This document shows, in pieces, positions 1-8,751 of a stretch of 64,000 nt of DNA. The translations under genes and the position numbers were made by a program. Origin of the DNA: Halorussus rarus (GTDB lineage Archaea; Halobacteriota; Halobacteria; Halobacteriales; Haladaptataceae); the NCBI RefSeq assembly GCF_003369835.1, contig NZ_QPMJ01000001.1:1-64000 (forward strand), given 5' to 3'. Every line of letters begins with the position of its first letter. Position 1 is the first letter of the stretch. The notes beneath the pieces are model-generated. The model saw only the letters and a program-made list of their open reading frames with translations, was not told where the DNA came from and made no database searches.

Positions 1-364
1 CCACCGCCGCGTCGTCGCCCGACCCGCCGCCGGTCCGGGGCGGCCGGATCGAGAGCCGGTCGCGGCCGACCGCCCGCGAGAGCGCCTCGACCTTCTCGAC
101 GCTCGAGGCGTCGGCGGCCGGCGGGTCCCGGAGGTGGCGGTCGAGGTCGGCGTCGCCCACCAGGTCGTCGACCGCGCTCTCCAGCGTTTCGAGCCGCCGG
201 AGTATCGCGTCCGGGTCCTCGCGGGCGTCGAGTCGCCGGGCGATGCGGTCGAGGTCGCCGTCCCCGTCGTCGTCCCGACCGAACAGCCCGGCGACCCCGA
301 CCGCGGCCAGCGAGCACGCGACCCCGGCCGCGGCCAGCCCCCCGAAGGGAACGAGTACCTCCAT
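1..364 (-). CDS. Membrane-anchored protein of the tubulin-like operon (partial, C-terminus off the window)
   Basis: The frame is open from an ATG at 362-364 to the left edge, giving 121 visible residues without a stop. Residues 4-28 are hydrophobic and Gly/Ala/Val-rich (VPFGGLAAAGVACSLAAVGV) and look like one N-terminal membrane anchor. They are followed by an acidic stretch (GRDDDGDGDLD) and a charged helical region with regular Leu spacing (ILRRLETLESAVDDL), which may be a short coiled coil. The start lies 4 bp after the stop of the tubulin-like gene upstream, so the two are almost certainly co-transcribed. I do not recognise a family. Inference: a membrane partner of the tubulin-like GTPase. 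Confidence 0.7.
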   Translation of the reverse strand, partial: MEVLVPFGGLAAAGVACSLAAVGVAGLFGRDDDGDGDLDRIARRLDAREDPDAILRRLETLESAVDDLVGDADLDRHLRDPPAADASSVEKVEALSRAVGRDRLSIRPPRTGGGSGDDAAV

Positions 365-368
365 GGTT

Positions 369-1985
369 CTACGCCATGTTCTCCCGGCCGAGACACGAGA
401 ACAGCGGGTCGACCAGGTGCCAGACGTCCCGGAGGCTCTCGGCCTGGCGGCTGTTGCCCTCCTCCTTGAGCTGCTGGGCGTGGTCGTACATCGCCTCCAG
501 CGACGGCATCCGGGGGTTCCAGAGCGCGCCCCAGAGGTAGACGTCGTCGAGGTACGGGATGACCATCTGGCTGATGTGGATGTCGATGGACTCGGCGCCG
601 CTCGTGTCGTCGACGTTCAGGAACTCGTCGCCGCCGATGATTCGGCGGAGCGTGTTGTCGTTGACGTACGGCGAGACGTGCTCCATCTTCTCCTCGGGAC
701 CGTAGACCAGGAACGTGCCGCCCCACGCCGTGGTCGGGTCGAAGTCCGAGAGCTTGTTGTGGAACAGCGCGTTCCGGACCAGGATCTCGAGGCCCGACTC
801 GTCGAGCTGGGCGTCGCGCGACCGGCCGAGCACCGGCGCGAGCACGACCGCGGGGGTGTACTCCCGGTCGAGGTCGAGGGGGTACTTGTCCTCGACCGGC
901 CGGAAGCTGTCCGAGACGTCGAACACCTCGCCCTGGATCGACATGGTGGCGTCCTGGTCGACGATCTGGGGCGTCGAGGACATGGTGAACGCCTCGAGGT
1001 ACGCGACCAGCGGCTTGTTGAGCTCGGTGTACTGGGGCGGGTTGTACCGTTCGATGCCGTCGATCCGGGGCTTGACGTCGCCCTGGACGTCCTGGAGCCG
1101 CTCGTTGTTGAACGGGATGATGGCGTCTGCGGTCTGGGAGATGCGGGCCAGCCCGACCGCGCCGTTGGTCCGGGCCCGGCCGCCGAACTTGTCCTCGGCC
1201 GAGGGGATGACGACCGAGCTCAGCATCGCCTTGTCGATGACGTAGTCGTCCGACAGCACGTTCTCCCGTATCTGCTCGGCCAGCGCCGGGGTCGACCCGC
1301 ACCCGGTCCCCTTGGTCACGCTGTGGACGAACATGATGGCCTGGGCGTCGCCGATGTCCTGGGGGTCCATGTCCCACCGGTCGCGGAAGGGGTTGCCCTC
1401 CTCGAAGTCGGCCCGGACCACCTTCTCGCCGTTGTCCCAGCGCCGACCCATCCCCGAGTAGTCGTGCTTGCCGAATCCGATGATGGCGTTGGGTAGCAGG
1501 TCGTTGCGGCTGTACTCCTTGAGCTCCTGGGCGTAGTAGGTCTGCTCGAGCTCGGCGATGTTGGTGTTGAGCATCCCGTAGCCGGCGAGGCCGCCGCGCC
1601 ACACCAGCGCCCGGTCCTCGTTGTTGCGCTCGAGGGTGTCCTTCCGGAGCAGGATGGCGTCCATGATGTTGTTGCCCGCGCCGCCGACGCCGATCATGTA
1701 CCACTTCTTGCCGTACGCCGAGTCGAGCAGGTCGTCGTCGACCGAACTCCCGAACTGGTCGCCCGGACCGTCGTCCGGTTCGTCAGCATCGTCGGGCGCG
1801 ACGGGCTCCTCGCCGTTCCCGCCGACGTCGACGGGCTCGCCGTCCTCGAACAGCTGGTCGTACCGGTCGCTGTACACCGCCCGCACCGAGGTCTCGTCGC
1901 CCGCGTGCGCGCCGAGCAGGTGTTCGTCGAGGCTGTCCTCCGCCCATTCCGTCTCCGTCTGGAAGCAAATTCTGCACTTGGTCAT
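369..1985 (-). CDS. Divergent tubulin/FtsZ-like GTPase with N-terminal zinc-finger-like module
   Basis: The product is 538 aa. Seen: a phosphate-binding glycine motif IGVGGAGNN at about residues 98-106 (FtsZ T1 loop), LNTN near 139-142 (T2), IGFGKHDYSGMG near 169-180 (T3), the tubulin signature-like KGTGCGS near 225-231 (T4; FtsZ has GGGTGTG), and NNERL near 293-297 (T6; FtsZ PNDRL). The order matches the FtsZ GTPase core. Before it, C4, C7, H22 and H27 (C-x2-C-x14-H-x4-H) suggest a C2H2-like zinc site, then an acidic linker (about 47-88). The C-terminal part is longer than in FtsZ and not recognised. It is not CetZ (different N-terminus and length) and not canonical FtsZ1/2. Known: tubulin-superfamily proteins bind GTP and polymerise. 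Inference: a membrane-associated cytoskeletal GTPase acting with the two flanking membrane proteins. Confidence 0.8.
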   Translation of the reverse strand: MTKCRICFQTETEWAEDSLDEHLLGAHAGDETSVRAVYSDRYDQLFEDGEPVDVGGNGEEPVAPDDADEPDDGPGDQFGSSVDDDLLDSAYGKKWYMIGVGGAGNNIMDAILLRKDTLERNNEDRALVWRGGLAGYGMLNTNIAELEQTYYAQELKEYSRNDLLPNAIIGFGKHDYSGMGRRWDNGEKVVRADFEEGNPFRDRWDMDPQDIGDAQAIMFVHSVTKGTGCGSTPALAEQIRENVLSDDYVIDKAMLSSVVIPSAEDKFGGRARTNGAVGLARISQTADAIIPFNNERLQDVQGDVKPRIDGIERYNPPQYTELNKPLVAYLEAFTMSSTPQIVDQDATMSIQGEVFDVSDSFRPVEDKYPLDLDREYTPAVVLAPVLGRSRDAQLDESGLEILVRNALFHNKLSDFDPTTAWGGTFLVYGPEEKMEHVSPYVNDNTLRRIIGGDEFLNVDDTSGAESIDIHISQMVIPYLDDVYLWGALWNPRMPSLEAMYDHAQQLKEEGNSRQAESLRDVWHLVDPLFSCLGRENMA

Positions 1986-2019
1986 TGTTGTGTCTGCGTG
2001 ACTCCTGTCGTCGGTCGAC

Positions 2020-3909
2020 TTATCCGTACTGCTCCTGGTACCGCTCGTGGATCGCGTCGATCGCTCGGTCGGTCGAGGTGCCCTCCTTCGGCACCAGCTC
2101 GACGAACCCCGGCGGCGCGCCCTCCTGGACGTCGAGGCGTTCGACCACGTCGGTCTGGCGCCGGCCGAACCGCTCCAGCTGGGTCAGCACCGCGGGCGAG
2201 GCGACGCTCTCTGGCAGCCCGTCGGTCTGGAGCTCCGCTCGGTCGGCGTCGGTCTCCCGGCCGGCGTTCTTCAGCTCCCGGAGGACGAACAGCACCGAGT
2301 CGATGACCTCCTCCGGCCGCGCCCGGTCGCCCCGGTCGTCGTCGCCCTCGCGTCCGCTTTCGTCGCTCTCGGGCTCCGGGTCGGGGGCGGGGTCGGACGC
2401 GGCGCGCCCGGACTCCCCGCCGGCGACCGCCGCGGCGTCCGGGTAGGTGAGTCGGACCGCGCCGGCCTCGACCCGGAGCTCCACGTCGTGGTCGCGCTCG
2501 AACGCCGGCCGGAGCTCGGCGACGATCGCCCCGTCGACGCCGGCCGGGAGCGACACGCGCTCGCCGCCGTGGTCGACCGTGCCGACCACGCTCCAGACGA
2601 ACTCCGCGAGCGTGACGAGTTCGCCCGCGTCGGCCGCGGCCGACTCGGCCCGCCGCTCGGCGTCGTCGAACCGGCAGTCGTGGAGCGCGTCCTTCGCGGC
2701 GTCGAGGTCGCGCCGGACGGCCCGGACGCTCGGCAGGTCGTCGTGGCGCCCCTCGACGACGAGTTCGCGGAGCCGGTCGGCGATCCGGCCGTCGAACCGC
2801 TCGACCTTCTCCTCGACGGCGTCGAGGTCCGACTCGGCGGCCTCGGCGGTCTCGGCGAACGCGGCCTCGCGCTCGGCGAGGTGGGCTTCTACGCGCGCGA
2901 CGTGGTTGTCGACCTGCTCGACCCCCGCCGCGACGGTCTGGAGGTCGACGCCGCGGTCGAGCCGGTCGAGGAAGGCCTCGTCGACGCGGTCGACGTGGAC
3001 CGCCGCGTCGAACGCCGGGACGTCGACCTCGCGGAAGCGGCCGGGCAGGTTCACGAGCTCGTAGGCGCGGTCGTACCGCGACCAGCACTTGACGGTGCCG
3101 TAAGTAGTCCTGACGCCCGACGCGACCCGCTCGCGGAGCTCGTCGTCGATGCCGTCGACCGCGGCGTCGGGGTCGAGCGCGTCAACCCGACTCCGGAGCG
3201 ACGCGGCGTCGGCCCGGAGTTCGTCGGCCGAGCCCCGTTCGGCTGCGTCGATGTCGGCCGCGACGTCGTCGCACTCGTCGAGGAACTCCTGCCGTCCTTC
3301 ACGGGCGCGCTCGACGCCGGTCGGCGCCACGTCTGCGAGCGCGTCGAGGTCGCCGAGTCGCCGTCGGTACGCCTCCTCGAACGCCTCGCGCTTGCGGTCG
3401 AGTTCCGCCGCGGCGTCGGCGAGCTCGGCCGACTTCTCCTCGACGACCTCCTCGGCCCAGTCGTGGGTGAGCGCGGCGCCCAGCGCCGCGCCGGAGGCCA
3501 GCACCGGCACCGCGAAGAACGCGACCGCCTGCACCGCGGGCACGTCCATGCCGAAGATGGGGGAGTAGACGCCGAAGAAGAGCGCGAAGAACAGAACGGA
3601 CACGAGGCCGGCCGCCGCGAACGTCACGTCCCGGTTCCGGCGACCGAACTGGGCCACGCCCTGCGCGACCCAGGCACCCGCGATAAGGACGAACAGGCCG
3701 AACACGAGCGTCGGACTCTGCCACATGAGGACGGCGGCCGCGTCGAACACCGCGACCGACCGGATCGCGTCCTGCATCCCGCCCAGCCCGGCGGACCCGA
3801 GCGTCGTCTCCAGCATCGCCAGCGTCGTCTGTACCAGCGTCGCGAGAATCGGTACCCCTGCCAGCCCCCACGCCGCGAGCGTCGTTTTCGTTTGACGACC
3901 TGTAGCCAT
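2020..3909 (-). CDS. Multi-pass membrane protein with long coiled-coil domain (tubulin-like operon, first gene)
   Basis: The product is 629 aa from ATG 3907-3909; a GTG one codon upstream is an alternative. The first 150 residues hold about four hydrophobic segments (near 10-33, 65-88, 95-118 and 125-147). After these comes a long Glu/Arg/Ala/Leu-rich region (about 150-460) with heptad-like spacing, probably cytoplasmic coiled coil. Next is a small beta-rich stretch, an acidic Asp/Glu/Pro linker (about 505-545) and a folded C-terminal domain of about 85 residues. The stop is 34 bp before the start of the tubulin-like gene on the same strand. No family recognised. The layout suits a membrane scaffold or length-sensing partner, but that role is inference only. 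Confidence 0.75.
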   Translation of the reverse strand: MATGRQTKTTLAAWGLAGVPILATLVQTTLAMLETTLGSAGLGGMQDAIRSVAVFDAAAVLMWQSPTLVFGLFVLIAGAWVAQGVAQFGRRNRDVTFAAAGLVSVLFFALFFGVYSPIFGMDVPAVQAVAFFAVPVLASGAALGAALTHDWAEEVVEEKSAELADAAAELDRKREAFEEAYRRRLGDLDALADVAPTGVERAREGRQEFLDECDDVAADIDAAERGSADELRADAASLRSRVDALDPDAAVDGIDDELRERVASGVRTTYGTVKCWSRYDRAYELVNLPGRFREVDVPAFDAAVHVDRVDEAFLDRLDRGVDLQTVAAGVEQVDNHVARVEAHLAEREAAFAETAEAAESDLDAVEEKVERFDGRIADRLRELVVEGRHDDLPSVRAVRRDLDAAKDALHDCRFDDAERRAESAAADAGELVTLAEFVWSVVGTVDHGGERVSLPAGVDGAIVAELRPAFERDHDVELRVEAGAVRLTYPDAAAVAGGESGRAASDPAPDPEPESDESGREGDDDRGDRARPEEVIDSVLFVLRELKNAGRETDADRAELQTDGLPESVASPAVLTQLERFGRRQTDVVERLDVQEGAPPGFVELVPKEGTSTDRAIDAIHERYQEQYG

Positions 3910-4316
3910 CACCTACACATCTCTCAGGGGGGTTTCAAAAACGTTTGCCCTCGGTCCCGCGACCGAAACGCCGGGCTGGCGGCGGGATTTTCGGACATCG
4001 GGGTCGCGCGAACGCGCCGGCGTTTCGAATTATCGAGGGGTCAGTCCGGGGCTCGCACTCCGGCGAGCGACGGCTCCGGACGACTACGGAACCGCGGAAC
4101 TGCATTCGGTGACGAAGCGTCTCTCCTTACACTCGTAACCTTGAGAAAGCGCCCGAGGCGGGATTTGAACTCGAGCGGAGGCGGTCCGGGCGTGCGGCCC
4201 TGCGGGCCGTTCCGGGCGTGCGACTCCTTGTGTTCAAATCCCTTCTTCGCGTTTCGTTGCGACCGGACTCACTCGACACTGACGTGTCCCGTTCGTCGTT
4301 GGTCGCAACAGAAAGA
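3910..4316. other. Intergenic region between tubulin-like operon and tRNA-Asp
   Basis: I see no convincing gene here. The right half holds a tRNA-Asp 3'-end fragment (4145-4170), a GC-rich hairpin (arms 4195-4200 and 4204-4209) flanked by two copies of TCCGGGCGTGCG (4185-4196 and 4211-4222), and an inverted copy of the tRNA T-arm sequence (4232-4242). The left end should contain the promoter of the divergently placed membrane gene that starts at 3909. A T-rich patch near 3936-3948 (minus-strand TTTTTGAAA) is a possible TATA element. Confidence 0.5.
4145..4170 (-). repeat. tRNA-Asp 3'-end fragment (possible attachment-site scar)
   Basis: These 26 bases are identical to 4752-4777, the 3' end of the second tRNA-Asp plus five flanking bases, and nearly identical to the first tRNA-Asp (one extra base at 4316). 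The match stops inside the T-arm, so this is not a complete tRNA. Partial copies of tRNA 3' ends are what site-specific integration and later loss of an element leave behind. The same 11 bases GGGATTTGAAC recur inverted at 4232-4242. Confidence 0.6.
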
Positions 4317-4389
4317 CGCCCGAGGCGGGATTTGAACCCGCGTCACGACCGTGACAGGGTCGTATGATGGGCCACTACACCACCCGGGC
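4317..4389 (-). tRNA. tRNA-Asp (GTC), copy 1
   Basis: A 73-nt cloverleaf read on the minus strand. The acceptor 5' arm GCCCGGG pairs with CTCGGGC, followed by discriminator G. The anticodon loop CTGTCAC is closed by CGACC/GGTCG and gives anticodon GTC. The T-arm contains the GTTCAAATC consensus. No intron is visible. The gene is identical over its full length to the copy at 4757-4829. Confidence 0.95.
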
Positions 4390-4496
4390 TCTCGTACGCA
4401 CTTCTTCGTTCCCTCCGGGATTATTAATGGGTGTCGGTTTCGCCGGCCATTGTGAGCTACTGACGTACCCCGAGCGGAAAGAAACCGCACCCCGTC

Positions 4497-4754
4497 TTAC
4501 TCGAACCGCTCCGACATGCGATACTCGTCTGCCCAGTGTAACCGCGATTCGGGGGCCTTCGAGTGGGGTTCCTCGACTCGTAACCGCATCTCCCCGTTCC
4601 CGGTCTCTTCGATAGGGACCCAGTATACTGCGTCCGTCTCGGACGAATACACCGCATACGCGTCGATCTCCTCGGCGGTGTAGTCCGCTTCGACGCGGCC
4701 CTCAGCGTTCACCGTCGACGCGTAGAGATCGCTCCGAACGTGAGTTCCGAAGAA
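4497..4754 (-). pseudogene. C-terminal remnant of a PD-(D/E)XK-type intron-associated endonuclease-like gene
   Basis: An 85-codon frame is open from the edge of the tRNA-Asp copy 2 to a TAA at 4497-4499, with no good start near the tRNA (a GTG at 4710-4712 would give 71 aa). The peptide (EIDAYAVYSSETDAVYWVPI, then LRVEEP, then HWADEYRMSE) resembles the C-terminal half of the haloarchaeal endonuclease-like family annotated as group I intron-associated PD-(D/E)XK proteins. That family is about 150 aa, so the N-terminal catalytic part is missing and its place is taken by the tRNA. Family assignment is from memory of conserved C-terminal words and is moderate. Confidence 0.5.
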
Positions 4755-4756
4755 AG

Positions 4757-4829
4757 CGCCCGAGGCGGGATTTGAACCCGCGTCACGACCGTGACAGGGT
4801 CGTATGATGGGCCACTACACCACCCGGGC
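4757..4829 (-). tRNA. tRNA-Asp (GTC), copy 2
   Basis: Identical in all 73 nt to the copy at 4317-4389, including anticodon GTC and discriminator G. The two genes lie in the same orientation, 367 bp apart, with an endonuclease-like gene remnant between them. This suits duplication by integration of an element that carried a tRNA 3' end, or a simple tandem duplication. Confidence 0.95.
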
Positions 4830-4937
4830 TTCGGGACGCATTCCTGCGTTATCCCCGGTCGGACTTAAGGCTTCTCAAACGGACCCGCCGTAGTCCCCCA
4901 TCGACCGGTCGCCGTCGGGCGGGTGACCGCCCCAAAC

Positions 4938-5052
4938 GATTTATAGTTCCGGAAAGTCGGTGTCACCCGTGGGCACTCCGCCGCGGCCGCGGTTCGACCG
5001 GGGTGGGTCGAACAGTTAGCCGTGCGCGGCGCTACTTAGCAAGTCTTAAATG
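4938..5052 (+). promoter_or_regulatory. Candidate promoters for the rpo operon
   Basis: Two AT-rich TATA-like elements stand out in GC-rich DNA upstream of rpoH: ATTTATAG at about 4939-4946 and CTTAAA at about 5045-5050. The second would start a transcript with a leader of roughly 50 nt before the ATG at 5127. The first would give a leader of about 155 nt or serve an unseen small RNA. Assigned by eye only. Confidence 0.4.
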
Positions 5053-5126
5053 AGCGCCCTGTGTATTGCCCTGTAGTATCTCGTGATAGCCATTTCTCCC
5101 GTTCGCCAGACAGCCCATCGCCACAC

Positions 5127-5354
5127 ATGGTAGACGTAAGCCAACACGACATGGTTCCGGACCACAGCGTCGTCGACGACGACGAGCTAGACGACGTGAT
5201 GGAGGAGTACGACATCAAACCGACCGACTTGCCCAAGATCCAGCGCACCGACGCCGCAGTACCCGACGACGCGGAGGTCGGTGACGTCATCAAAATCGTG
5301 CGCGACTCCCGAACGACAGACACCGCGACAATTTACCGACTGGTCGTAGACTAA
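5127..5354 (+). CDS. rpoH: DNA-directed RNA polymerase subunit H (Rpo5)
   Basis: 75 aa, starting at the ATG that gives [13 protein letters not shown]. An upstream in-frame start would add 22 residues absent from the family, whose usual length is about 75. The motifs VPDH near the N-terminus and [12 protein letters not shown] followed by [10 protein letters not shown] are characteristic of archaeal RpoH, the counterpart of the C-terminal domain of eukaryotic RPB5, which sits at the polymerase jaw. It is the first gene of the rpo operon, and the next start follows 2 bp after the stop. Confidence 0.97.
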   Translation: MVDVSQHDMVPDHSVVDDDELDDVMEEYDIKPTDLPKIQRTDAAVPDDAEVGDVIKIVRDSRTTDTATIYRLVVD

Positions 5355-5356
5355 CA

Positions 5357-6922
5357 ATGAACAGAGAAGACAGACGCGCCATCTCCCGAGAGTACTTCTC
5401 GAAGGAACGGCTCGCCGAACACCACTACCGCTCGTTCAACAGCTTCCTGGGCCGCGGCATGCAGGAGGTCGTCGACGAGAAAGGGACGATAGACACGGAC
5501 ATCGGCGACAAGGAGGACGAGGAACCGGTCCACGTCGAACTCGGCGACGTGCGAATCGTAACACCGCGCGTGCGAGAGGCCGACGGCAGCGAGGAGCTCC
5601 TGTACCCCCAGGAGGCCCGGCTGCGCAACATCACCTACGCCGCGCCCGTGTTCATGGAGATGTCCATCGTGAAGGGCGAGGGCGAGGACGAGCGCGTCGT
5701 CGACGCCACCGAGACCAAGGTGGGCCGGATGCCCATCATGGTCGGCTCCGAGAAGTGCAACATCGCGGGCTTCTCCGACGACGAACTCGTCGAGATCGGC
5801 GAGGACCCCGCCGACCCCGGCGGCTACTTCATCGTCAACGGCTCGGAGCGCGTGCTAATGACCAGCGAGGACCTCGCGCCGAACAAGATCCTCGCGGAGT
5901 ACGACACCAAGTACGGCGACGAGATCCAGGTCGCCAAGACGTTCAGCCAGCGCCGGGGCTACCGCGCGCTGGTGCTGGTCGAGCGGACCCGCGACGGGCT
6001 GCTCGAGGTGTCGTTCCCCTCGGTCTCGGGGAGCGTCAACTTCGTGACGCTCGTCCGTGCGCTCGGGCTCGAATCCGACGAGGAGATCGTCCACCGGGTC
6101 TCGGATGACCCCGAGATCGTGAAGTTCATGCTGGAGAACCTGGAGGCCGCCGACGTCCAGACCGAGGAGGAGGCCATCGAGACGCTCGGCAAGCGCGTCG
6201 CCTCGGGCCAGGGGAAGAACTACCAGCTCAAGCGGGCCAACTACGTCATCGACCGCTACCTCCTGCCGCACCTCCACGAGGAGGGCGTCGAGGAGGAGGA
6301 CGTCCGGATCAACAAGGCGTACTACCTCTGCCGGATGGCCGAGGCGTGCTTCGAGCTCGCGCTCGACCGGCGCGAACCCGACGACAAGGACCACTACGCC
6401 AACAAGCGGCTGAAGGTCAGCGGCGACCTGATGAAGGACCTGTTCCGGACCGCGCTGAACAAGCTGGCCCGGGACGTGAAGTACCAGCTCGAGCGGGCCA
6501 ATATGCGGAACCGCCAGCTCTCGGTCAACACCGTGGTGCGGTCGGACGTGCTGACCGAGCGGCTCGAACACCCCATCGCGACGGGCAACTGGGTCGGCGG
6601 CCGCTCGGGCGTGAGCCAGCTGGTCGACCGGACCGACTTCATGGGGGTGCTCAGCCACCTCCGGCGGCTCCGCTCGCCGCTGTCGCGCAGCCAGCCCCAC
6701 TTCGAGGCGCGGGACCTCCACGCGACCCAGTGGGGTCGCATCTGTCCCTCCGAGACCCCGGAGGGACCGAACTGTGGGCTGGTGAAGAACTTCGCGCAGG
6801 CGATGGAGCTCTCCCAGAACATCGACGACGAACAGGGACTGAAGCGGGAGCTGGCCTCGATGGGCGTCGAGGGCATCCCGGGCATCGAGGGCGTCGAATC
6901 AACCGCGAGCGCGGACGACTAA
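5357..6922 (+). CDS. rpoB2: DNA-directed RNA polymerase subunit B'' (Rpo2 N-terminal part)
   Basis: 521 aa. It corresponds to the N-terminal half of the second-largest polymerase subunit, covering protrusion, lobe and fork regions. Seen: start [39 protein letters not shown] and near the C-terminus [20 protein letters not shown], the conserved fork-loop segment around which halophile and methanogen B subunits are split. It lies between rpoH (2-bp gap) and rpoB' (1-bp gap), the standard archaeal order, so translational coupling is likely. Confidence 0.97.
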   Translation: MNREDRRAISREYFSKERLAEHHYRSFNSFLGRGMQEVVDEKGTIDTDIGDKEDEEPVHVELGDVRIVTPRVREADGSEELLYPQEARLRNITYAAPVFMEMSIVKGEGEDERVVDATETKVGRMPIMVGSEKCNIAGFSDDELVEIGEDPADPGGYFIVNGSERVLMTSEDLAPNKILAEYDTKYGDEIQVAKTFSQRRGYRALVLVERTRDGLLEVSFPSVSGSVNFVTLVRALGLESDEEIVHRVSDDPEIVKFMLENLEAADVQTEEEAIETLGKRVASGQGKNYQLKRANYVIDRYLLPHLHEEGVEEEDVRINKAYYLCRMAEACFELALDRREPDDKDHYANKRLKVSGDLMKDLFRTALNKLARDVKYQLERANMRNRQLSVNTVVRSDVLTERLEHPIATGNWVGGRSGVSQLVDRTDFMGVLSHLRRLRSPLSRSQPHFEARDLHATQWGRICPSETPEGPNCGLVKNFAQAMELSQNIDDEQGLKRELASMGVEGIPGIEGVESTASADD

Positions 6923-6923
6923 C

Positions 6924-8750
6924 ATGAGTCAGGGACGAGAAGCGAAAGTATACGTGAACGGTAGTCTGGTCGGGACCCACCCCGACCCGGAACAGCTCGC
7001 CGAGCAGGTCCGCCACGCGCGCCGCCGGGGCGACGTGAGCGAGATGGTCAACGTCTCCATCAAGGAGCGGACCCGCGAGGTCATCATCAACGCCGACGCC
7101 GGCCGGGCGCGCCGTCCGCTGCTGGTCGTCGAGAACGGCGAACCCCTCGCGACCGAGGAGGAGGTCGAGGCGCTCAAGAACGGCGACCTCGACTTCGAGG
7201 ACCTCGTCGAGCGCGGGAAGGTCGAGTTCATCGACGCCGAGGAGGAGGAGGACATCTACGTCGCGGTCGACGAGGAGCACCTCACTGAGGACCACACCCA
7301 CCTCGAGGTCGACCCGCAGCTCATCTTCGGCATCGGCGCGGGCATGGTGCCGTACCCCGAGCACAACGCCTCACCCCGGATCACGATGGGGTCGGGGATG
7401 ATCAAGCAGTCGCTCGGGCTGCCGGCGGCCAACTACCGCATCCGGCCCGACACCCGCCAGCACCTGCTGCACTACCCCCAGCTCTCGATGGTCAAGACCC
7501 AGACCACCGAGCAGATCGGCTACGACGAGCGGCCCGCGGCCCAGAACTTCACGGTCGCCGTCATGTCCTACGAGGGGTTCAACATCGAGGACGCGCTGGT
7601 GCTCAACGGCGGCTCGGTCGACCGCGCGCTCGCCCGGTCGCACTTCTTCCGGACCTACGAGGGCGAGGAGCGCCGGTATCCGGGCGGCCAGGAGGACCGC
7701 TTCGAGATTCCGAGCGACGACGTGCGGGGCGCCCGCGGTGAGGACGCCTACACGCACCTCGACGAGGACGGTCTGGTCAACCCCGAGACCCGGGTCGACG
7801 AGAACTCCGTGCTGCTCGGGAAGACGAGCCCGCCCCGGTTCCTCGAGGAGCCCGACGATATGGGCGGCCTCTCCCCGCAGAAGCGGCGCGAAACCTCGGT
7901 CACGATGCGCTCGGGCGAATCGGGCGTCGTCGACACCGTCACCCTGATGGAGGGCGAGGACGGCTCGAAGCTCTCGAAGGTGTCGGTGCGCGACGAGCGC
8001 ATCCCCGAACTCGGCGACAAGTTCGCGTCCCGGCACGGCCAGAAGGGCGTCGTCGGCCACATCGCGCCCCAGGAGGACATGCCGTTCACCGAGGAGGGCG
8101 TCGTGCCCGACCTCATCATCAATCCCCACGCGCTGCCGTCCCGGATGACGGTCGGCCACGTGCTGGAGATGATCGGCGGCAAGGTCGGCGCGCTCGAAGG
8201 GCGGCGCGTCGACGGGACGCCGTTCACCGGCGAGGACGAGGAGGAACTCCGCGGCGGCCTCGAGGAGCAGGGCTTCAAGTCCTCGGGCAAGGAGATCATG
8301 TACTCCGGCGTCACCGGCGAGAAGATCGAGGCCGAAATCTTCATCGGGACCATCTTCTACCAGAAGCTCTACCACATGGTCTCGAACAAGCTCCACGCCC
8401 GCTCGCGCGGCCCGGTGCAGGTGCTCACCCGCCAGCCCACCGAGGGCCGGGCCCGCGAGGGCGGCCTCCGGGTCGGGGAGATGGAGCGCGACGTGCTCAT
8501 CGGGCACGGCGCGGCCCTGACCCTGAAGGAGCGACTGCTCGACGAGTCGGACCGCGAGTGGATCTACGTCTGCGCGAACTGCGGCATGAGCGCGGTCGAG
8601 AACGTCGAGCAGAACCGCGTCTACTGCCCGAACTGCGACGAGGAGACCGACATCCACGAGATCGAGATGTCCTACGCGTTCAAGCTCCTGCTCGACGAGA
8701 TGAAGGCGCTCGGCATCGCCCCGCGACTCGAACTGGAGGACGCAGTCTAA
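6924..8750 (+). CDS. rpoB1: DNA-directed RNA polymerase subunit B' (Rpo2 C-terminal part)
   Basis: 608 aa. It is the C-terminal half of the second-largest subunit (wall, hybrid-binding and anchor/clamp parts). Diagnostic segments are [15 protein letters not shown] in the hybrid-binding domain, [17 protein letters not shown], and a C-terminal zinc ribbon with CxxC pairs (CANC and CPNC). It starts 1 bp after the rpoB'' stop and ends 1 bp before rpoA'. Together with B'' it forms one functional subunit, split as in all haloarchaea. Confidence 0.97.
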   Translation: MSQGREAKVYVNGSLVGTHPDPEQLAEQVRHARRRGDVSEMVNVSIKERTREVIINADAGRARRPLLVVENGEPLATEEEVEALKNGDLDFEDLVERGKVEFIDAEEEEDIYVAVDEEHLTEDHTHLEVDPQLIFGIGAGMVPYPEHNASPRITMGSGMIKQSLGLPAANYRIRPDTRQHLLHYPQLSMVKTQTTEQIGYDERPAAQNFTVAVMSYEGFNIEDALVLNGGSVDRALARSHFFRTYEGEERRYPGGQEDRFEIPSDDVRGARGEDAYTHLDEDGLVNPETRVDENSVLLGKTSPPRFLEEPDDMGGLSPQKRRETSVTMRSGESGVVDTVTLMEGEDGSKLSKVSVRDERIPELGDKFASRHGQKGVVGHIAPQEDMPFTEEGVVPDLIINPHALPSRMTVGHVLEMIGGKVGALEGRRVDGTPFTGEDEEELRGGLEEQGFKSSGKEIMYSGVTGEKIEAEIFIGTIFYQKLYHMVSNKLHARSRGPVQVLTRQPTEGRAREGGLRVGEMERDVLIGHGAALTLKERLLDESDREWIYVCANCGMSAVENVEQNRVYCPNCDEETDIHEIEMSYAFKLLLDEMKALGIAPRLELEDAV

Positions 8751-8751
8751 C

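Noticed and set aside
1985-4335. Long plus-strand frames opposite the membrane coiled-coil gene
   Set aside because: The minus-strand gene has membrane segments, coiled-coil composition and operon spacing. The plus-strand frames are Arg/Val-rich antisense artefacts.
4269-4490. 73-codon frame across tRNA-Asp copy 1
   Set aside because: It runs through a complete tRNA gene, so it cannot be a normal protein gene.
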